A stretch of DNA of 35,614 bases from Vibrio sp. MedPE-SWchi (lineage in GTDB: Bacteria > Pseudomonadota > Gammaproteobacteria > Enterobacterales > Vibrionaceae). The stretch spans positions 1 through 35,614 of the forward strand of contig MPDB01000019.1 of NCBI GenBank assembly GCA_001874155.1, written 5' to 3'. A model generated the notes under the pieces. That model ran no database searches and was not told where the DNA came from. It saw only the letters and a program-made list of their open reading frames with translations. Below are positions 19,521 to 29,059 of the stretch, piece by piece. The translations under genes were made by a program, and so were the position numbers. Position 1 is the stretch's first letter. The number at the start of each line of letters is the position of its first letter.

Positions 19521-19596
19521 TGGAGCGATACATCGGGTTCGAACCGATGACCTCAACCTTGGCAAGGTTGCGCTCTACCAACTGAGCTAGTATCGC
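19521..19596 (-). tRNA. tRNA-Gly(GCC), copy 3
   Basis: First gene of the array in transcription order, 33 nt downstream of the predicted -10. Same 76-nt sequence as the other two Gly genes. Confidence 0.96.
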
Positions 19597-19628
19597 TTTA
19601 ACAACGTTTCCGCTGTTTAGGGATGCGA

Positions 19629-19656
19629 ATTATAAGAGCATTTATTTGTGATGCAA
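19629..19656 (-). promoter_or_regulatory. Promoter of the tRNA array
   Basis: On the minus strand TTGCAT (19651-19656) is followed by a 16-nt spacer and a perfect TATAAT (19629-19634), then a C-rich discriminator (TCGCATCCC) typical of stringently controlled stable-RNA promoters. The remaining bases up to the lipoprotein gene (19657-19896) hold A/T-rich DNA with no gene that I can see. Confidence 0.8.
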
Positions 19657-19896
19657 GTCATTATGAAAAAAAAACTGTTTTTTTTTCATGTCTGTTTAAA
19701 AACCACTCAGTAGATGTGTGTTTTTAGCATCATAGTCAAACAATTAGCGCAGTACTGTATCTCAAAACATGAAGAGATTGCGATACAAGCCATCATTTTA
19801 TTTGCTGGAATAGTGAATAATTAGAAGATACGCCAATTTTGCTATACGTTTAATCTGCATATGGATGCGCAGCGCGTAATTATCGAAGGACCGTTA

Positions 19897-20610
19897 ATGA
19901 CCCAGCTCCCACATTACCTTAGAGCTTTAACCTTCTCTCTTGTCATTTGTTCATTGCTCGCTTCGTGTGGTTCTGTACCAAAACCCATCAGGAATCTAGG
20001 CAAAAGCGATATCGACTTTGTGATGGATGTTCATACACGACAGCAAAAAGCGATGATGATTCGCTTAACTCAAAAGCTATATGTAAGAAACCCCTCCCAA
20101 CTCAAAAAAAATCCTGGGATGACCATTGAAAAAAGAATCGAGCAGATCTTTGGCTCTCTTGATGAGACTGAGCTTCCATCGTTGGTCTTCGATGAGCTTA
20201 ACGGGCTGACCAGCATCGATGCGATCCTATTAAGTTTTGACGAATCATTCGAAGGTGACCGAGTATTTGCAGCAACCGTTGGCCTAGCAGAGATGCTGCG
20301 GCGCTCATACAACCACCAGCAAGAATTTTTTATGCTCGACTCACTCGACGAACAGGCGCTCTATAATAGCGCTCGAAACATTGAGGTCTTTGTATGGCGA
20401 CTCTATCACCGCAGAGATTCAAATGGCGACCTACTTCTTCTCTCTAATCGGTTGAGTGAGACCGGCTTTGACACGAGCTTCGATCGGTTGCTTGCTAAAA
20501 TGGCAAACGTGCAAGACATGATGGCGTTGATCGTGGCAGATAAAACCGATCGGGGAATCACTAAAGTCGTGCATGGTGTCGCTCAATTTGTCTTTATCCC
20601 AATCCCTTAA
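19897..20610 (+). CDS. Hypothetical lipoprotein
   Basis: A 237-residue protein from the ATG at 19897, chosen because AAGGA lies 6 nt upstream; an in-frame ATG at 19861 has no such site and would spoil the signal peptide. The signal ends in LLASC (Cys24, then Gly), predicting an outer-membrane lipoprotein. The mature part is helical and charged, with no transmembrane segment, repeat or enzyme motif that I recognise (stretches such as KSDIDFVMDVHTRQQ and RNIEVFVWRLYHRRDSNGD). It is flanked by the tRNA array and by orn, from which a shared terminator separates it. Function unknown. Confidence 0.8.
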   Translation: MTQLPHYLRALTFSLVICSLLASCGSVPKPIRNLGKSDIDFVMDVHTRQQKAMMIRLTQKLYVRNPSQLKKNPGMTIEKRIEQIFGSLDETELPSLVFDELNGLTSIDAILLSFDESFEGDRVFAATVGLAEMLRRSYNHQQEFFMLDSLDEQALYNSARNIEVFVWRLYHRRDSNGDLLLLSNRLSETGFDTSFDRLLAKMANVQDMMALIVADKTDRGITKVVHGVAQFVFIPIP

Positions 20611-20628
20611 GACGCTTCCCTAAGATCG

Positions 20629-20658
20629 AAAATGCCAGCATCACTGCTGGCATTTTTT
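20629..20658. terminator. Bidirectional terminator between the lipoprotein gene and orn
   Basis: AAAATGCCAGCA (20629-20640) pairs with TGCTGGCATTTT (20645-20656) around a 4-nt loop, with A runs on one side and T runs on the other. It serves the convergent genes ending at 20610 and 20673. Confidence 0.85.
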
Positions 20659-20672
20659 AAAAGACTTTCTAT

Positions 20673-21218
20673 TTAAATCGAGATGATCGTCTTTCGATAA
20701 TATTGAAGTTCCGCAATAGATTCTCGGATATCGTCTAGGGCCAAATGGCTACCACTTTTTGAAAAACCATCTAATACTTCTGGTTTCCATCGGCGAGTCA
20801 GTTCTTTTAGAGTGCTCACATCGATATAACGGTAGTGGAAGTACTGTTCAAGCTCTGGCATGTGCTTGTACAAGAAACGTCGATCTTGGCCTATGCTGTT
20901 ACCACAAATTGGTGACTTACCTTTAGGCACCCATTTCTCAAGAAATTCAATCGTTTGAGAAATAGCCTGCTCTTCTGTCACGCCGCTTTTTCGAACCCTT
21001 TCGACTAAACCGCTTCCTGTATGCGTAGTGGTGCACCACTCATCCATTTTTTCTAATTCACCTTCAGCTTGATGAATCGCAAGAACAGGGCCTTCAGCTA
21101 GAATGTTCAGTTCACTGTCAGTAACCACAGTGGCGATTTCGATGATCTTATGCGTTTCAGGATCTAAGCCTGTCATCTCAAGATCGACCCAAATTAAGTT
21201 TTGATCGCTAAAGGACAT
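20673..21218 (-). CDS. orn: Oligoribonuclease
   Basis: The 181-residue 3'-5' exonuclease degrades RNA dinucleotides, including pGpG from cyclic-di-GMP turnover. DEDDh motifs are visible: [10 protein letters not shown] with Asp12 and Glu14, and the C-terminal [11 protein letters not shown]. The open frame extends 42 codons upstream, but that part has no family similarity, and the start MSFSDQNL at 21218 gives the exact family length. rsgA is divergent, as in E. coli. Confidence 0.97.
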   Translation of the reverse strand: MSFSDQNLIWVDLEMTGLDPETHKIIEIATVVTDSELNILAEGPVLAIHQAEGELEKMDEWCTTTHTGSGLVERVRKSGVTEEQAISQTIEFLEKWVPKGKSPICGNSIGQDRRFLYKHMPELEQYFHYRYIDVSTLKELTRRWKPEVLDGFSKSGSHLALDDIRESIAELQYYRKTIISI

Positions 21219-21233
21219 GAATGAGTTGCCTAT

Positions 21234-21262
21234 TTGTTTACGGATAAAAGAGGTACTATACC
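21234..21262 (+). promoter_or_regulatory. Possible rsgA promoter
   Basis: TTGTTT (21234-21239), a 17-nt spacer and TATACC (21257-21262) lie in the orn-rsgA divergent region. This would give a leader of about 95 nt. Moderate match only. Confidence 0.35.
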
Positions 21263-21364
21263 CAAATAAGGATCCCCAAGATAGCTTTGAATCACTAGCA
21301 TTCACTGAAAAATCAGCACTTCTGCGGGTCGATCGCATCATCAATCACGTATTAAGACATCATT

Positions 21365-22420
21365 GTGGCAAAGAAGAAAAAATTAACCAAAGGTCAAGTT
21401 AGACGAGTTCGCAGCAACCAGAAAAAACGCCTAACCAAGGAAGAGTCCGTTCAATGGGATGAAGCCATGCTGGGCGCAACAAAAATGGGGCTTGTTATTA
21501 CTCGTTTTGGTCAGCATGCGGATATTGAAGATAGCGAAACCCAAGAAATTCATCGCTGTAACCTACGTCGCGGTATCGAAAGCATCGTCTCTGGTGACAA
21601 AGTGATTTGGCGAGCAGGGCTTGAGTCTATGGCTGGCATTTCAGGCGTGGTCGAAGCTGTTGAGCCTAGAACATCAGTTCTCACTCGCCCAGACTATTAT
21701 GATGGCCTAAAGCCGGTTGCCGCCAACGTCGACCAAATGATCATCGTTTCTTCGGTTTTACCTGAGCTTTCCCTCAACATCATCGATCGCTACTTGATTG
21801 CATCAGAAACCGTACACATTGCACCGCTGATCGTTCTCAACAAAATCGATCTACTTGATAGTACACAACGTGAAGAGTATCGCGAGCAACTAAAAGAGTA
21901 TGAGCGCATTGGCTACGAAGTCTTATTCGTTAGTAAAGAATCAGGGGAAGGCATTAAAGAGCTAGAAGAGAAGCTGAGCGGACGTATTAATATCTTTGTC
22001 GGTCAATCCGGTGTAGGTAAATCCAGCCTTGTGAATGCGCTTATGCCTGAGCTTCATATTGAAGAGGGTGCTGTTTCCGAAAACTCCGGTCTTGGTCAAC
22101 ATACCACAACCGCCGCACGTCTATACCATATCCCTAGTGGGGGTAACTTGATTGATTCGCCGGGAGTACGTGAGTTTGGTTTGTGGCATCTAGAACCGGA
22201 AGAAGTTACCGAAGCCTTTATTGAATTCCGTCCTCTTCTCGGCGGCTGCAAATTCCGTGATTGTAAGCACAACGATGACCCTGGCTGCATCATCAAAGAA
22301 GCAGTTGAAAAGGGAGAGATCAGCCAAGCTCGCTTTAAAAACTACCATAGAATTATAGAAAGCATGGTTGAAAACAAAGCCAACCGACAATACTCACGCA
22401 ACAAAAAAGCGGATCTTTAA
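21365..22420 (+). CDS. rsgA: Small ribosomal subunit biogenesis GTPase RsgA
   Basis: The 351-residue GTPase checks and matures the 30S decoding site and releases RbfA. It has an OB-fold (about 35-105), then a circularly permuted G domain in which NKID (159-162) precedes the P-loop GQSGVGKS (213-220) and DSPG. The C-terminal zinc site uses Cys295, Cys300, His302 and Cys308. The start is GTG at 21365, supported by the N-terminal similarity ([15 protein letters not shown]) but with no clear ribosome binding site. The product acts on the same 30S particle as the proteins of the str operon. Confidence 0.96.
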   Translation: MAKKKKLTKGQVRRVRSNQKKRLTKEESVQWDEAMLGATKMGLVITRFGQHADIEDSETQEIHRCNLRRGIESIVSGDKVIWRAGLESMAGISGVVEAVEPRTSVLTRPDYYDGLKPVAANVDQMIIVSSVLPELSLNIIDRYLIASETVHIAPLIVLNKIDLLDSTQREEYREQLKEYERIGYEVLFVSKESGEGIKELEEKLSGRINIFVGQSGVGKSSLVNALMPELHIEEGAVSENSGLGQHTTTAARLYHIPSGGNLIDSPGVREFGLWHLEPEEVTEAFIEFRPLLGGCKFRDCKHNDDPGCIIKEAVEKGEISQARFKNYHRIIESMVENKANRQYSRNKKADL

Positions 22421-22529
22421 GCCATTTTTGTATGCAAACATTGTCTGATTGCTGACATTGAAATCATATTTGAGTACTATCTCGCGCCCAGAACATAAGT
22501 GAACATTTAACAGTATTGGAACTTTCATA

Positions 22530-23420
22530 ATGGATAAGATTAAGGTTGAGCTGCAACACTGGCTTCCTAAACATGCCCTAACTCGTTTGGTCGGCAAGCT
22601 TGCATCTGCTCGATTAGGCAGTGTCACCACCGCTATTATTCGTGGGTTTATCAAACAATACAAAGTGAATATGGATGAAGCCGTGCACTCGGATCCTAAG
22701 CACTTCAGTACGTTTAACGACTTTTTCGTTCGAGAATTAAAAGAAGACCTTCGCCCAATTGCCGAAGGTGATGCCGTTATCTCACACCCAGCCGACGCGT
22801 GTGTGAGCCAATTTGGACCCATCGTTGACGGTAAGTTGATCCAAGCTAAAGGTCATGACTACACCTCTGTCGAACTTCTGGGTGGTGATTCCGCTTTGGC
22901 AGAAGAGTTTACTGACGGCGACTTCGCGACGCTTTATTTATCACCGAGTGATTATCACCGAGTTCACATGCCATGTGATGGCGTGCTTCGACAAATGATT
23001 TATGTTCCAGGCGATCTCTACTCGGTAAACCCACTGACAGCAGAGAACATCCCGAACCTGTTTGCACGCAACGAACGCGTTGTGTGTATCTTTGATACTG
23101 AATTTGGTCCAATGGCACAGATCCTTGTGGGTGCCACCATCGTCGGAAGCATCGAATTAACTTGGGCCGGCACAGTAACACCGCCTCGTGGTAACACGGT
23201 ATATCGTTGGGATTACCCAGCGGAAGGCAGTAAGTCTGTGACGTTTAAAAAAGGCGAAGAGATGGGGCGCTTTAAGCTTGGCTCTACGGTCATCAACCTT
23301 TTTGCTAAAGATAAGATCCGCTTTGACGACTCGATGGCGCTAACTGCTACGACACGAATGGGCGCACCTTACGCACATATCAACGCCGAAGAAAGTGAAG
23401 AAAGCCCAGTTTCAGAGTAA
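22530..23420 (+). CDS. psd: Phosphatidylserine decarboxylase proenzyme
   Basis: The 296-residue membrane-associated proenzyme makes phosphatidylethanolamine. It cleaves itself at the LGST motif (Leu260-Gly261-Ser262-Thr263), turning Ser262 into the pyruvoyl group. The conserved [14 protein letters not shown] (about 148-161) is present. It follows rsgA by 109 nt, as in E. coli (rsgA-psd), but the mechanosensitive-channel gene mscM that follows in E. coli is absent; a good terminator comes instead. Confidence 0.97.
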   Translation: MDKIKVELQHWLPKHALTRLVGKLASARLGSVTTAIIRGFIKQYKVNMDEAVHSDPKHFSTFNDFFVRELKEDLRPIAEGDAVISHPADACVSQFGPIVDGKLIQAKGHDYTSVELLGGDSALAEEFTDGDFATLYLSPSDYHRVHMPCDGVLRQMIYVPGDLYSVNPLTAENIPNLFARNERVVCIFDTEFGPMAQILVGATIVGSIELTWAGTVTPPRGNTVYRWDYPAEGSKSVTFKKGEEMGRFKLGSTVINLFAKDKIRFDDSMALTATTRMGAPYAHINAEESEESPVSE

Positions 23421-23445
23421 GTATTTTAGATTAAGCGTTTCTTAA

Positions 23446-23475
23446 TAAATGCCTTGCTGTAAAGCAAGGCATTTT
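23446..23475 (+). terminator. Terminator after psd
   Basis: AAATGCCTTGCT (23446-23457) pairs with AGCAAGGCATTT (23462-23473) around the GNRA-type loop GTAA and runs into TTTTT. It lies 25 nt past the psd stop. Confidence 0.9.
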
Positions 23476-23598
23476 TGACTAAAAACAAACCTACCTCAAT
23501 AAAACCAAGCACATCCTAAAATTTCAACGCCCGTCCAAGTCCTTGAATATCAAATAGCTTATCCTACTTTGAGTTTAACTTATTGTAGGGATAGCATC

Positions 23599-25014
23599 AT
23601 GTCAGCACTGAATAGAGGCACGTTAATAAGGTTATTTATCTGCTTTAGCGTTCCCCTAGCCGTACTATTCATACCCATCGATCTTATTCCCATTGACGAT
23701 CTCACCCTCATTCAACACCGATTGCTCGCCATTTTCTTGCTCGCAGCACTCCTGTGGGTGCTTGAACCTGTTCCCGTTTTTGCTACCTCAATTCTGATTA
23801 TTGCACTCGAGCTGATCATGATTTCAGATAAAGGGCTGACCATTTTCCGTCAGCCGTCTGCTGGCCATGAGTTGGGGGAGTTAATGAAATACACCGATAT
23901 ATTCAGTGCCTTCTCCTCACCTATTATCATTCTATTTATGGGGGGATTTGCTTTAGCGATAGCCGCTTCGAAATACGAACTTGATAATAACCTCGCACGC
24001 GTTTTATTAAAGCCTTTTGGCACTCAGCCTAGGTTTATCATGCTGGGATTGATGCTGATCACGGCGGTGTTCTCAATGTTTATGTCCAATACCGCGACAA
24101 CCGTCATGATGCTTGCTTTGCTTGGCCCAATCGTCGCTTCCGCACCGAAGGGAGATATAGGCATAAAGGCACTTGTGTTGTGCATTCCCATTGCAGCCAA
24201 CACGGGGGGGATTGCCACTCCTATAGGTACGCCACCCAATGCCATTGCCCTGCAATATTTAACGGAAGAGAACAGCATAGACTTCCTTTCTTGGATGATG
24301 ATGGGGCTACCTTTTGTCGTCATACAGCTCACCATCGCCTGGTTTCTTTTACAAAAACTCTTCCCCTCGCAACAAGATAAAATGGTGCTAAAACTGAATG
24401 GGACATTTAAGACAAGTTGGCGGGCGATTACGGTCTACATTACCTTTGGCATGACCATTTTGTTATGGATGACCACTAAAGTTCATGGCATGAACACCTA
24501 TGTGGTCTCCATCATCCCATTGGCCGTCTTTACACTGACTGGGATTATGGGCAAAGAAGAACTCAAACAGATCAACTGGGATGTCTTGTGGCTTGTGGCC
24601 GGTGGTATAGCGATCGGTATCGGCCTTGATAAAACAGGGCTTGCTGTTGCTTTGGCGCATGCCATCGACTATGAGGCACTCTCACCGGTTGCAGTGGTTC
24701 TAACGCTCTCTATCGTGTGCTGGCTGATGGCAAACTTTATGTCGAATACCGCTACTGCTAACTTGCTGATGCCCATTGCTGCCGCCATTGGTGCATCAAT
24801 GGAGAGTCTAGCGGCCATTGGTGGGTTGCAAGGTCTACTCGTCGTTGTCGCCTTCTCGGCCTCACTCGGTATGATTCTTCCCGTTTCAACACCGCCTAAC
24901 TCATTGGCTTACTCGACTGGTCTTATTGAGAGCAAAGACATGGCGAAGACAGGACTCATCATTGGCCTGATCGGGCTGGCTATTGTTTATGCTGCGCTGT
25001 TGATTTTCACCTAG
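23599..25014 (+). CDS. DASS/SLC13 family anion:sodium symporter
   Basis: A 471-residue membrane protein from the ATG at 23599, which has GTAGGGA 8 nt upstream; ten extra upstream codons in frame are unlikely. It has roughly eleven hydrophobic segments and the two inverted-repeat Ser-Asn-Thr motifs of the family, SNTATT near residue 163 and SNTATA near 381. Pro-rich partners follow (IGTPPNAIALQYL and PVSTPPNSLAYSTG). Members import di- and tricarboxylates, sulfate or phosphate with sodium; the substrate here cannot be read from sequence. Terminators on one side and a monocistronic layout suggest independent control. Confidence 0.9.
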   Translation: MSALNRGTLIRLFICFSVPLAVLFIPIDLIPIDDLTLIQHRLLAIFLLAALLWVLEPVPVFATSILIIALELIMISDKGLTIFRQPSAGHELGELMKYTDIFSAFSSPIIILFMGGFALAIAASKYELDNNLARVLLKPFGTQPRFIMLGLMLITAVFSMFMSNTATTVMMLALLGPIVASAPKGDIGIKALVLCIPIAANTGGIATPIGTPPNAIALQYLTEENSIDFLSWMMMGLPFVVIQLTIAWFLLQKLFPSQQDKMVLKLNGTFKTSWRAITVYITFGMTILLWMTTKVHGMNTYVVSIIPLAVFTLTGIMGKEELKQINWDVLWLVAGGIAIGIGLDKTGLAVALAHAIDYEALSPVAVVLTLSIVCWLMANFMSNTATANLLMPIAAAIGASMESLAAIGGLQGLLVVVAFSASLGMILPVSTPPNSLAYSTGLIESKDMAKTGLIIGLIGLAIVYAALLIFT

Positions 25015-25146
25015 AGATACAACATTCACACAGAGCAAAGAATGCAGAGCACAATCCCCTAGCTGTTATAACTAACGCTAGGCAATAAAGGGATATTCGG
25101 GCATATTGAGTGCCCCTCTACCCTTATTAGTCATGGATGATGTCTC

Positions 25147-26034
25147 GTGGGATTTGAATGGCTCGCATTAGCTGCAGCGTTTCTTTGGGCGGTGGCCAGT
25201 TTACTCTCGGTTACCCCTGCACAGCACCTCGGTTCGTTTGCCTACAGTCGTTGGCGTATGGGCTGTACCTCGGTAATACTCACCATCATGGCACTCATGA
25301 CGGGCGGTTGGGGAACCATTGAAGCAAGTTATATCACACCAATGATGCTGTCAGGATTGATTGGTATCTTTATTGGCGACACCGCTCTCTTCGCCTGTCT
25401 AAACCGAATGGGGCCAAGGCAAGCCGGGCTACTCTTCTCATGTCATGCCGTATTTTCAGCCATTCTTGGCTTCTTTATGTTTAGTGAAACCATGAGTCTG
25501 TTAGAGTTTTTGGGGTCGTTACTTGTCTTTTCCGGCGTCATTACCGCTATTTTCTTTGGCCGGAAGAAACTGAATCAAAACACCCTCGACCACATTAAAG
25601 GCAAAGCCTCTATTGGTATCGCATTAGGGCTCCTTGCGGCCCTTTGCCAAGCGTTAGGCGGCATCATTGCCAAGCCCATTATGATCACCTCTGTCGACCC
25701 TATCGCCGCTTCGGCTATTCGTATGATCACTGCATTTCTAGCCCATAGCCTGTTTCTATTGTCTGGGGCAAAAATCGCGAAGGCCCTTAATCCAATGACT
25801 TGGGGCATCTTTACGATCACCGCCGTCAATGGTTTTCTTGCTATGGCTGTGGGCATGACGCTTATTCTATTCGCACTACAAACGGGGAATGTTGGTATGG
25901 TCGCGCTGCTCTCATCAACAACACCAATCATGCTGCTACCGATTTTGTGGGTCTATACTAAACAACGCCCTAATGTTTACGCATGGATAGGTGCCATTGT
26001 GGCCGTGATTGGCACCGCTATTTTAGTCCAATAA
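25147..26034 (+). CDS. EamA (DMT) family transporter
   Basis: The 295-residue protein has about ten membrane segments arranged as two EamA repeats (about 5-135 and 155-293). Typical motifs include FIGDTALFACLNRMGPRQAG and a second repeat with NGFLAMAVGMTLILFAL and MLLPILW. The family covers exporters and importers of amino acids, nucleotides and other small metabolites; no substrate can be named. The start is GTG at 25147, and no strong ribosome binding site was seen. It follows the DASS gene by 132 nt with no clear terminator between. Confidence 0.88.
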   Translation: MGFEWLALAAAFLWAVASLLSVTPAQHLGSFAYSRWRMGCTSVILTIMALMTGGWGTIEASYITPMMLSGLIGIFIGDTALFACLNRMGPRQAGLLFSCHAVFSAILGFFMFSETMSLLEFLGSLLVFSGVITAIFFGRKKLNQNTLDHIKGKASIGIALGLLAALCQALGGIIAKPIMITSVDPIAASAIRMITAFLAHSLFLLSGAKIAKALNPMTWGIFTITAVNGFLAMAVGMTLILFALQTGNVGMVALLSSTTPIMLLPILWVYTKQRPNVYAWIGAIVAVIGTAILVQ

Positions 26035-26124
26035 ACTGACTTTCAGTTGTGGTAGCAATCTGATCAATAGGCAACTCTTTATTGTATCGATAGGAAGAAT
26101 CATTGATCTTTAGCTACTGCTAGC

Positions 26125-26175
26125 ACTACAAAATGTAGTAAAGTTACGCTAATTTGTTTTTAAAGTTACTTTAAA
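26125..26175. promoter_or_regulatory. Two inverted repeats upstream of gpmI
   Basis: ACTACA/TGTAGT (26125-26139, 3-nt loop) and TTTAAAG/CTTTAAA (26159-26175, 3-nt loop) lie between the DMT gene and the gpmI ribosome binding site (GAGG near 26183). They could be operator or leader structures; role inferred. Confidence 0.3.
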
Positions 26176-26194
26176 TTTTGACGAGGTTATAACT

Positions 26195-27727
26195 ATGTCA
26201 GCTAAGAAGCCAATGGCTCTAGTGATTCTTGACGGTTGGGGATACCGTGAAGACAATGCAAGCAACGCGATTAATAACGCTAAAACACCAGTAATGGATG
26301 CGCTAGTTGCAAACAACCCAAACACTCTTATTTCCGCTTCTGGTCTTGATGTAGGCCTACCTGACGGTCAAATGGGTAACTCAGAAGTTGGTCACACCAA
26401 CATTGGCGCAGGCCGTGTTGTATACCAAGACCTCACTCGTATTACTAAATCAATTCAAGACGGTGAGTTTGTTGAAACTCCTGCACTTGTTGAAGCGATT
26501 GATAAAGCGGTTTCAGCGGGTAAAGCGGTTCACCTAATGGGCCTAATGTCTCCAGGTGGTGTTCACTCTCACGAAGACCACATCTATGCAGCGGTTGAAA
26601 TGGCTGCCGCACGTGGCGCAGAAAAAATCTACCTACACTGCTTCCTAGATGGACGTGATACTCCACCACGCAGTGCTGAAAATTCACTAAAACGCTTTGA
26701 CGAACTATTCGCTAAACTGGGCAAGGGCCGAGTTGCTTCATTGGTAGGTCGTTACTACGCTATGGACCGTGACAACAACTGGGATCGCGTACAAGTTGCC
26801 TACGACCTGCTGACTCAAGCTAAAGCAGAATTCACGTTCGACTCTGCTGTTGCTGGCCTTGAAGCAGCATACGCTCGTGAAGAAAACGATGAGTTTGTTA
26901 AAGCAACAGCCATCAAAACAGCGGATCAAGAAGATGCTGCGATCGTGGATGGCGACGCCGTTATCTTCATGAACTACCGTGCAGACCGTGCTCGTCAAAT
27001 CACGCGTACTTTTGTCACTGATTTCGCTGGTTTTGAACGCGCAGTATTCCCAGCAATCAACTTTGTTATGCTGACTCAATACGCAGCAGATATCCCTCTA
27101 GCAACAGCGTTCCCTTCAGCTTCTCTAGAGAACACCTACGGTGAATGGCTATCTAAGAAAGGGCAAACACAGCTACGTATCTCAGAAACTGAAAAATACG
27201 CGCACGTGACTTTCTTCTTCAATGGCGGTGTAGAGAACGAATTTGACGGTGAAGAGCGTCAATTGGTTGCTTCTCCAAAAGTAGCGACATACGACCTTCA
27301 GCCAGAAATGAGCTCAGAAGAGCTGACTGACAAACTGGTTGTGGCGATTAAGTCTGGTAAATACGACACCATTATCTGTAACTTCCCTAATGCTGATATG
27401 GTTGGTCACACTGGCGTTTACGAAGCAGCGGAACAAGCAATCGAAGCGCTAGATTCATGTGTCGCTAAAGTTGTTGCAGCAATTAAAGAGGCGGACGGTC
27501 AGCTTCTTATCACTGCTGACCACGGTAATGCTGAAATGATGGTCGACCCAGAAACAGGTGGCACTCACACGGCTCACACAAGCCTACCAGTACCACTTAT
27601 TTATGTTGGTAACAAAGAGATTGAGTTCAAGCAAAACGGTAAACTCTCAGATCTTGCACCAACAATGCTAAATCTTGTTGGCCTAGAAATTCCAGCAGAA
27701 ATGACCGGTGACGTTCTAACTAAGTAA
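26195..27727 (+). CDS. gpmI: 2,3-bisphosphoglycerate-independent phosphoglycerate mutase
   Basis: The 510-residue cytoplasmic enzyme interconverts 3- and 2-phosphoglycerate using two Mn ions and a phosphoserine. The alkaline-phosphatase-like start [12 protein letters not shown] (Asp13) and the active serine in [10 protein letters not shown] (Ser63) are present, as are the later metal ligands in [12 protein letters not shown] and TADHGNAE. The codon choice looks strongly biased, as for a highly expressed glycolytic gene. GAGG lies 8 nt before the ATG. It is followed by a strong terminator and then envC, as in E. coli (gpmM-envC). Confidence 0.98.
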   Translation: MSAKKPMALVILDGWGYREDNASNAINNAKTPVMDALVANNPNTLISASGLDVGLPDGQMGNSEVGHTNIGAGRVVYQDLTRITKSIQDGEFVETPALVEAIDKAVSAGKAVHLMGLMSPGGVHSHEDHIYAAVEMAAARGAEKIYLHCFLDGRDTPPRSAENSLKRFDELFAKLGKGRVASLVGRYYAMDRDNNWDRVQVAYDLLTQAKAEFTFDSAVAGLEAAYAREENDEFVKATAIKTADQEDAAIVDGDAVIFMNYRADRARQITRTFVTDFAGFERAVFPAINFVMLTQYAADIPLATAFPSASLENTYGEWLSKKGQTQLRISETEKYAHVTFFFNGGVENEFDGEERQLVASPKVATYDLQPEMSSEELTDKLVVAIKSGKYDTIICNFPNADMVGHTGVYEAAEQAIEALDSCVAKVVAAIKEADGQLLITADHGNAEMMVDPETGGTHTAHTSLPVPLIYVGNKEIEFKQNGKLSDLAPTMLNLVGLEIPAEMTGDVLTK

Positions 27728-27758
27728 ATTAGTTAACTCTAGCTTGTTATCTATGTGA

Positions 27759-27786
27759 AAGCCCCGCTCTACGTCGGGGCTTTTTT
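27759..27786 (+). terminator. Terminator after gpmI
   Basis: AAGCCCCG (27759-27766) pairs with CGGGGCTT (27775-27782) around an 8-nt loop and ends in a run of six T. It lies 31 nt past the gpmI stop. Confidence 0.92.
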
Positions 27787-27916
27787 AATGCGTTCCGCTA
27801 CGTAATTAATCGCGATGAAACAGTAACTAGACTGCAACTTTTAACTTAGTCCTTTCTTCTGATAATTTTCTTTGGGTATACTAAGCCCTTAATTTAATCG
27901 ATGGATCCGATTCTCT

Positions 27917-29056
27917 ATGGCGAAGTTTTTATCCGCGTTATCACTGAAAAATCGTATTGATTTTCTAATCATAGTGACCGCGCTCGTGCTTAGCAGCACA
28001 AACCTTAGCCATGCCGCATCGAATAACGAGTTGAAAGGGGTGAAGAATGAGATATCCCGTCAACAGAGTTCTGTCTCTAGCCAACAGAAAAAACTCAATA
28101 CCCTGCAAGGTGCATTAAAGAAACAAGAACTCAGCATCAATGAGATCGAGAAGCAAATCCGTAGCACTAAGCAGTCTCTTGCCACCTCAAACAACAACAT
28201 CTCTAAGATAGACACTCAGGTCTCGGCACTCAACAAACAAAAGCAGCAACTCAGCGATACCTTAGCCGAGCTAATAAAGACTTACTATGTCACTCAACGA
28301 GCAAGGTCGGCGAGTAACATTCTTAATAACGGTGTCGAAGAGGATCGCATTAGCCAATATTTTCAGCACCTAGCCAGAGAACGGGCTGAAACGATAACCT
28401 CACTGGAATCAACACAATCCGAACTTGATCGAAGCTTAGAGCAACTGCAACTCGAAAAACAACAAATCGCACAATTACTCGATCAACAAACAAAGAAACG
28501 CAACAGCCTTAAGAAAGAGCAAGGCAACCGAAGCCAAACGGTGAGTCAAATTAAGAAAAGCATCTCAAGTGATAAAGTTTATCTTTCTGAGCTACAGCGT
28601 AATGAAACTCGACTCAAAGCCGAAATTGCGAAAGCAGCAAAACGAAACGCAGTACCGATGGATGGTCTCGCCAAGCAGAAAGGCAGATTACCCTGGCCTT
28701 TAAAGGGACAACTCCTGCATAGTTATGGCTCGAAGCAATCGGGTCAAAGCAACTGGAGCGGCATTGTCATAGATGCGAAGTATGGCCAAGCGATAAAAGC
28801 TGTCTACCCTGGCACGGTCGTGTTTGCTGAATACTTAAGAGGCTATGGCCTTGTCGTGCTGTTAGACCATGGTAAAGGCGACATGACACTGTACGGTTTC
28901 AATCAAACGTTGCTAAAGAAAGAAGGGGATAAGATAGCTGCAGGGGAAACCATTGCCTTAGCGGGTGATACAGGAGGGCAGAGCCGCCCTTCCCTCTATT
29001 TTGAACTGCGCCGTAACAGTAAGACGCAGAACCCTAAGTCTTGGCTGACTCGTTAA
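27917..29056 (+). CDS. envC: Murein hydrolase activator EnvC
   Basis: The 379-residue periplasmic protein is recruited by FtsEX and activates the amidases AmiA and AmiB at the septum. A signal peptide ends near residue 33. A long coiled coil (about 35-250, rich in Gln, Lys and Ser) is followed by a degenerate LytM/M23 domain (about 265-379). The usual HxH zinc ligands are replaced (LYFELR in place of an HLHFE-type motif), as is proper for a non-catalytic EnvC. The amidase amiB is also in the window. It ends only 3 nt from the convergent DHH gene. Confidence 0.95.
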   Translation: MAKFLSALSLKNRIDFLIIVTALVLSSTNLSHAASNNELKGVKNEISRQQSSVSSQQKKLNTLQGALKKQELSINEIEKQIRSTKQSLATSNNNISKIDTQVSALNKQKQQLSDTLAELIKTYYVTQRARSASNILNNGVEEDRISQYFQHLARERAETITSLESTQSELDRSLEQLQLEKQQIAQLLDQQTKKRNSLKKEQGNRSQTVSQIKKSISSDKVYLSELQRNETRLKAEIAKAAKRNAVPMDGLAKQKGRLPWPLKGQLLHSYGSKQSGQSNWSGIVIDAKYGQAIKAVYPGTVVFAEYLRGYGLVVLLDHGKGDMTLYGFNQTLLKKEGDKIAAGETIALAGDTGGQSRPSLYFELRRNSKTQNPKSWLTR

Positions 29057-29059
29057 AGA

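Noticed and set aside
21219..21344. N-terminal extension of Orn by 42 codons
   Set aside because: The extra residues have no family similarity and run into the divergent promoter region; the 181-residue form matches E. coli.
22513..22529. GGAACTT before psd, like a sigmaE -35 element
   Set aside because: It lies only 12 nt before the ATG, so the -10 would fall within the gene; it more likely contributes to the ribosome binding site.
28700..29056. EnvC as an active M23 metallopeptidase
   Set aside because: The zinc-binding histidines of the LytM domain are replaced, as is normal for EnvC activators.
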